A DNA stretch of 64,000 nucleotides, taken from contig CAZBMZ010000001.1 of NCBI GenBank assembly GCA_964492845.1, positions 186,001-250,000 on the forward strand, written 5' to 3'. Both the position numbers and the translations under genes were made by a program. This DNA comes from JADJPF01 sp964492845 (GTDB taxonomy: Bacteria > Acidobacteriota > Blastocatellia > Chloracidobacteriales > JADJPF01). How positions within the stretch are numbered: the stretch's first letter is position 1; every line of letters starts with the position of its first letter. Below, in pieces: positions 60,210-64,000 of this stretch. The notes under the pieces are model-generated. The model was not told the origin of the DNA. It saw only the letters and a program-made list of their open reading frames with translations, and searched no databases.

Positions 60210-60659
60210 ATGTCAGAAAAAAATAAACCTGATGCTTTTCAACAAATGCAAACAGAAATAGCCCAAGTGGTTAAAGAAGTAATTACAGATTATTTATTAC
60301 CACTGCAAACAAAAAAGATTTCAAAAAAAATGATAGAACAAATGTCAGTTGATTGTGCTAATCAAATTGCAAGTAAAGCTGTTGTGATTAGCCGTAAAAA
60401 TTCAACTAATCAAACAAGTAAATTAACTAGTGAGCTAGCTAGTTTACTTAATGAACATACTTGGAAAGCAGTCCCATTATTTAATGACAAATTAACTGCT
60501 TTAGTAGGAAAAATGACTCCAGAAGAATATGAAAGAATAAAGACTGGAGTGGCAAATCAAGTAGTTTCACAGGTTTATAAAAGCATATCAGACTTTGCTA
60601 ATGCTTTAGGAATTAAGATTTCAGAAACTGCTGCTAGTTCAAAAGAAAAAAATAGTTAG
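60210..60659 (+). CDS. Small helical protein of unknown function
   Basis: 149 residues, mostly helical with many Lys, Gln and Ser; no signal peptide, no Cys motif, no family recognised (KVVKEVITDYLLPLQTKKIS-like segments). AAGGAG ribosome site. Divergent from the TetR gene and 56 nt before the kinase/FGE fusion gene, so it may be co-transcribed with it and repressed by TetR. Confidence 0.6.
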   Translation: MSEKNKPDAFQQMQTEIAQVVKEVITDYLLPLQTKKISKKMIEQMSVDCANQIASKAVVISRKNSTNQTSKLTSELASLLNEHTWKAVPLFNDKLTALVGKMTPEEYERIKTGVANQVVSQVYKSISDFANALGIKISETAASSKEKNS

Positions 60660-60715
60660 ATTCCAAATTTGTAATAAATTTAGTTTTAAGATTCGGGTTA
60701 AGGAATCGTGTATTT

Positions 60716-63595
60716 ATGCTAACAAATGGTCAAGTATTAGATGCTAAATATAGAATTGAAAAGCTACTGGGCCAAGGTGGTATGGGAGCAGTTTACCAGG
60801 CTACTCATATTGGTACAGAACGTTTAGTAGCAGTAAAAGTAATTGCTCCTCAATTTATGTCTAATACTGAGTTTGTAGAACGATTTAAGCTTGAAGCTAA
60901 AGCTGCTGGTAGGCTTAGACATCCTAATATTGTTAATGTTACTGATTTTGGTTTTACAGAAATAGACTCAAAACGAATTGCTTATTTAGTAATGGAATAT
61001 CTCAATGGTTCTAACCTTGGAGATATGTTGCAAAGAAAAGGCAAATTAAGAGTTCAATTTGTTGTTGAAATAGTAGAACAAATCTGCGTTGGACTTTTTG
61101 AAGCTCATAAACAAGGTATTATTCATCGAGACTTAAAACCAGATAATATTTGGTTAGAGCCTGATGGCCGGGGAGGTTATAACGTAAAATTATTAGACTT
61201 TGGTCTAGCTAAATTAAAGAATAATGTTGATGAAACTAATAAAGTTTTAACAGGAATGTTAAAAACTAAACTACCTGCTTCTGAGGTAGAAAGTTTACTT
61301 AAAACAGGCAACCTAGATAATATTAAAACTGCAATTCAAAATGTAAAAACTATTGATACTGAAGCAGTAACACAAATTGCTTCGGTTGAAACACAAAAAA
61401 TAGCTCAGAAAGCTACTCATTTTACTAATAATGCTACTAATGAATGGGAAACAAAAGTAGGGACAATAATGGGAACACCTCTTTATATGTCTCCTGAACA
61501 ATGTGCTGGAGCAAAATTAGAGGTTCAATCAGATATTTATAGTTTAGGTGTAATAGTTTATCAAATGTTTAGTGGTAAACTTCCCTTTACTGGTGATATG
61601 TACCAACTTATTTATAAACATAGTGTTGAACTGCCACCACCCTTAAAATCTAGCAAAATACCAAAAGCCGTTTCTAAAGTTGTAATGGCTGCTTTGGAAA
61701 AAAAGGCTGAAGATAGACCTGTTTCTGCCCTTGCCTTTGCTACTGCACTACGTACTAGTGCTGATGGTGATATTCCTATTATGCAAGAGGCTCTAGAGCT
61801 ATATCAAAAACATTATGAAACCTTCTTAAAGATAGGTGTTTTGATAAATTTACCATTTTTTTTAATAGCCTGGTTAATTGAAGTTTTTCTTTCCCAACAA
61901 ACCATTAAATTAGGTTTTTTAGTTGAACAAGGGTTAATTGCTTTAGTAGTAATTCTTGCAAATATTTCTTATGTTGCTTTAGTTGCGCAAACTATTGGAC
62001 AAGAAAACTTATTAAAAGCAGATTTTTCAACACTTTTACTTTCATTATTAACATTACCTAAAAAATTATTTTTAATAATAATAGGTAAGCTTTACAGCAT
62101 ATTATTAGTTATATTTGATGGCCTTAAATTAATTAAACCAGGTCTAAAAAGTTATATTGGTTATACTTTATTAGTTCCAGTGATTATCTTTGAAGATAAA
62201 ACAGGAAAAGATGCTTTAGCACGTTCCAAACAACTTGTAGAAAGACTATCAAATGTCATTAATCCTATTCAACTGCGTAACATTTTTGCTACAGTTTTTA
62301 CAATAGTTATTTCATGGTTTTTAGTAACTGTAACCGTATATTTATGCGATACATTTAATTTAATTAAAAAAGTGGATTTTTTTATTCCTATAATGGTTGC
62401 AGCTTTTCCATTTTTAATTTTAAGTGTAATTTATCCACCTATTGCTATAGCTTTTTCTTTAATTTATAGAAGGTCTTGTTATATTGGAGGAGAAGAAACT
62501 ATTGCAATACTAGAACAAAATCTATCAGAAAAATTAACTATAACTAATCTATCTCCATTTAGACGAATGGCTAGTTTATTTGTAATAATATTAATAATAG
62601 TTACTAGCTGGTTTTTCTCAAAAGATAGTATCTTAATTAATGCAGCTAGCACAGGAAATGCTAGCACCATTAAAGCTTTATCCACTTTAGGGTTAAATAT
62701 AGAAGATGTTAAAGATGAACAAGGCCACAATTTATATTTTCTTGCAATGGTAAATAATCATTTAGAAGCAAGTAAAGAAATAGTAGAAAATGGTTTTTCT
62801 CGGTTGCCTGCAACACCTGAAAGCCAAATAATTAATGATAATGTTCCTGGTATGGTACTAATTTCTGGTGGATGGTTAACTCGTCCTAAAATAGAAGATC
62901 TAGAATTAGATAAAAATGATCAACGAGTTTATGAAGTATTTGTAGATTCTTTTTATTTAGATCAAACCGAAGTAACTAACAGTCAATTTGAGGAATTTGT
63001 TAAAGATGCCAACTATGTTACGGATGCTGAACTTGAAGGAGATGATTATAATTGGCGAGTTTTTGCTACTGAAGATCGAAAAGATCATCCTGTTACTAGT
63101 CTTAGCTGGAAAGATGCTGAAAGCTATGCAAAATGGGCTGGAAAACGCCTTCCTACAGAAGCAGAATGGGAATATGCTGCACGAGGAGGAATATTTTATA
63201 AAAAATATCCTTGGGGTAGTACAATGCCTTCACTAGAAAAAAATTCTAATTTTGGTCTAAGTCGGGCAATAATTGATTTAGAAAATGTTCCAACTGTAAA
63301 AGTAAAAAGTTATTCTCCTAATGGCTATGGCCTTTATGATATGTCTGGCAATGTTTGGGAATGGTGTTCGGACTGGTATGACAAAGATTATTATAACTAT
63401 AGCCCAAAAACTAATCCTACAGGCCCGGCAAAAGGTGAATTAAAAGTTTTACGTGGAGGATCCTGGTATACTGGGGCTGATAATATAGAGGTTTCTAGTC
63501 GTAATTCAGATCTACCTGATGGAAGACAGTTTGATTATGGGTTTCGCTGTGCTTTAGATAAAGATAAACTTCCAAATAGCAAAAATATTAAATAA
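60716..63595 (+). CDS. Membrane Ser/Thr kinase with ankyrin-like and formylglycine-generating-enzyme-like domains
   Basis: 959 residues. Kinase domain (about 1-350) with GQGGMGAVYQ (19-28), Lys41, HRDLKPDN (Asp139), DFG at 161-163, and GTPLYMSPEQ with SPE at 259-261. About 70 extra residues lie between DFG and SPE. Six to seven membrane helices occupy about 375-636. A short ankyrin-like repeat pair (about 637-695) precedes an FGE/SUMF1-like sulfatase-modifying domain (711-955) with PGMVLISGG, FYLDQTEVTNSQFEEFV, RLPTEAEWEYAARGG, GNVWEWCSDWY and VLRGGSWY. The FGE-like domain may be a binding domain rather than a Cys oxidase. 56 nt after a small helical gene. Confidence 0.88.
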   Translation: MLTNGQVLDAKYRIEKLLGQGGMGAVYQATHIGTERLVAVKVIAPQFMSNTEFVERFKLEAKAAGRLRHPNIVNVTDFGFTEIDSKRIAYLVMEYLNGSNLGDMLQRKGKLRVQFVVEIVEQICVGLFEAHKQGIIHRDLKPDNIWLEPDGRGGYNVKLLDFGLAKLKNNVDETNKVLTGMLKTKLPASEVESLLKTGNLDNIKTAIQNVKTIDTEAVTQIASVETQKIAQKATHFTNNATNEWETKVGTIMGTPLYMSPEQCAGAKLEVQSDIYSLGVIVYQMFSGKLPFTGDMYQLIYKHSVELPPPLKSSKIPKAVSKVVMAALEKKAEDRPVSALAFATALRTSADGDIPIMQEALELYQKHYETFLKIGVLINLPFFLIAWLIEVFLSQQTIKLGFLVEQGLIALVVILANISYVALVAQTIGQENLLKADFSTLLLSLLTLPKKLFLIIIGKLYSILLVIFDGLKLIKPGLKSYIGYTLLVPVIIFEDKTGKDALARSKQLVERLSNVINPIQLRNIFATVFTIVISWFLVTVTVYLCDTFNLIKKVDFFIPIMVAAFPFLILSVIYPPIAIAFSLIYRRSCYIGGEETIAILEQNLSEKLTITNLSPFRRMASLFVIILIIVTSWFFSKDSILINAASTGNASTIKALSTLGLNIEDVKDEQGHNLYFLAMVNNHLEASKEIVENGFSRLPATPESQIINDNVPGMVLISGGWLTRPKIEDLELDKNDQRVYEVFVDSFYLDQTEVTNSQFEEFVKDANYVTDAELEGDDYNWRVFATEDRKDHPVTSLSWKDAESYAKWAGKRLPTEAEWEYAARGGIFYKKYPWGSTMPSLEKNSNFGLSRAIIDLENVPTVKVKSYSPNGYGLYDMSGNVWEWCSDWYDKDYYNYSPKTNPTGPAKGELKVLRGGSWYTGADNIEVSSRNSDLPDGRQFDYGFRCALDKDKLPNSKNIK

Positions 63596-63739
63596 ACTAA
63601 CTTACTAAAACTAAACCTTATAAAAGCCTATAACTTATTTTTTATTGTTTAGTTAATGTTATTGTAAGTTGAAAAGTAAGCAAGAAAGGTTTATATTTCT
63701 TGTGGCCCCGCCTGTTATTGTTTAAGCAAGGAGATAGCT

Positions 63740-64000
63740 ATGCTAAGAAAACTATCTGTTTTTCTTTGTTTATTTCTACTTATCACTATATCTGTTTATG
63801 GTGATGGTACAAATAATACACAAACAGTAGTTTCTTTGCCTGGACAAATACAAAAAAATAATAATGTTGTCTTTAGTTCTAATGGGCAATATGGCTTTGT
63901 TGCTGCTTATCGTCGCCCAGATGGTAGTAATAATAACGAAGTTTATAGTTTTAGTACAAATTCTGGCCTAATAGTTGATCGCAAAGAAGTTGCTTTTGCT
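63740..64000 (+). CDS. Secreted protein, N-terminal part only (truncated at window end)
   Basis: 87 residues are visible from the ATG at 63740, with AAGGAG 6 nt upstream; the frame is open to the edge. Signal peptide MLRKLSVFLCLFLLITISVYG followed by residues that look like the first blade of a beta-propeller (VVFSSNGQYGFVAAYRRPDG). Function not assignable. Confidence 0.75.
   Translation, partial: MLRKLSVFLCLFLLITISVYGDGTNNTQTVVSLPGQIQKNNNVVFSSNGQYGFVAAYRRPDGSNNNEVYSFSTNSGLIVDRKEVAFA

Overview
This is an AT-rich bacterial chromosome segment, densely packed with genes. It carries no rRNA, tRNA, CRISPR array, transposase or phage gene that I can recognise. Three very large TonB-dependent receptors with an N-terminal carboxypeptidase-regulatory-like domain (Oar-like), prepilin clusters, Ser/Thr kinase and PP2C signalling proteins, DUF4388 domains, Uma2 proteins and a DUF692 locus together point to Acidobacteriota, most likely a low-GC Blastocatellia lineage. 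This is inferred from gene content, not from a marker gene. A run of exactly 100 N at 10350-10449 shows that the contig is a scaffold.

Layout. 1-5723 (minus): a minor-pilin operon, FimT/GspH - PilV - PilW - giant PilX-like protein that runs off the left edge. 6059-7502 (minus): a heptose-phosphate-type PfkB kinase and a DUF420 membrane protein. 7653-10248 (plus): a periplasmic FKBP isomerase, an ECF sigma factor with a ChrR-like zinc/cupin anti-sigma factor, and a dienelactone-hydrolase-family enzyme. 10255-10695: a palindrome-rich tandem repeat array broken by the assembly gap. 10735-15005 (plus): a tightly coupled operon of a membrane protein, a CAP-domain protein, a BMP-family lipoprotein and a type I pullulanase. 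15263-21961: an acidic orphan protein, a MerR regulator behind a strong promoter with an operator-like dyad, a TPR/beta-propeller protein, and a zinc-ribbon/propeller plus von Willebrand A pair. 22057-26649 (minus): VTT/DedA membrane protein, SpoIID-domain protein, TPR protein and two Uma2 paralogues. 26795-28288 (plus): a lipoprotein and an SPFH protein.

28300-30727 (minus) is the most interesting locus. A four-helix TIGR04222-like membrane protein ends in a Gly/Cys-rich tail with six cysteines. Directly downstream lie a DUF692 (MNIO family, MbnB/TglH/HvfB-like) metalloenzyme and a short HvfC/DUF2063-like partner. This looks like a RiPP-type or copper-handling cysteine-modification system in which the substrate segment is the tail of a membrane-anchored protein.

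31091-33140: dusB and murB, overlapping. 33193-39494 (minus): two paralogous TonB-dependent receptors in tandem; a third lies at 44697-48062. 39630-51209 forms a signalling island: two PP2C phosphatases, a zinc-ribbon/kinase/DUF4388/J-domain/TPR fusion, a STAS antagonist and a cyclic-nucleotide/DUF4388 protein. It is followed by clpX, prolyl aminopeptidase and a single-domain response regulator. 54140-58361 (minus): a TPR lipoprotein, a DUF4331 protein and a secreted lactonase-like propeller, with a terminator splitting the first from the other two. 58819-64000: a GAF protein, a TetR regulator with an operator-like dyad, a small helical protein, and a kinase/membrane/ankyrin-like/formylglycine-generating-enzyme-like fusion with a large activation-loop insertion. 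The start of another secreted protein runs off the right edge.

Two regulators (MerR, TetR) have a -10 hexamer ending 6-7 nt before the only plausible start codon and no Shine-Dalgarno, so both are probably leaderless and autoregulated. Most intergenic terminators are long perfect hairpins flanked by A and T tracts, so several serve both converging genes.
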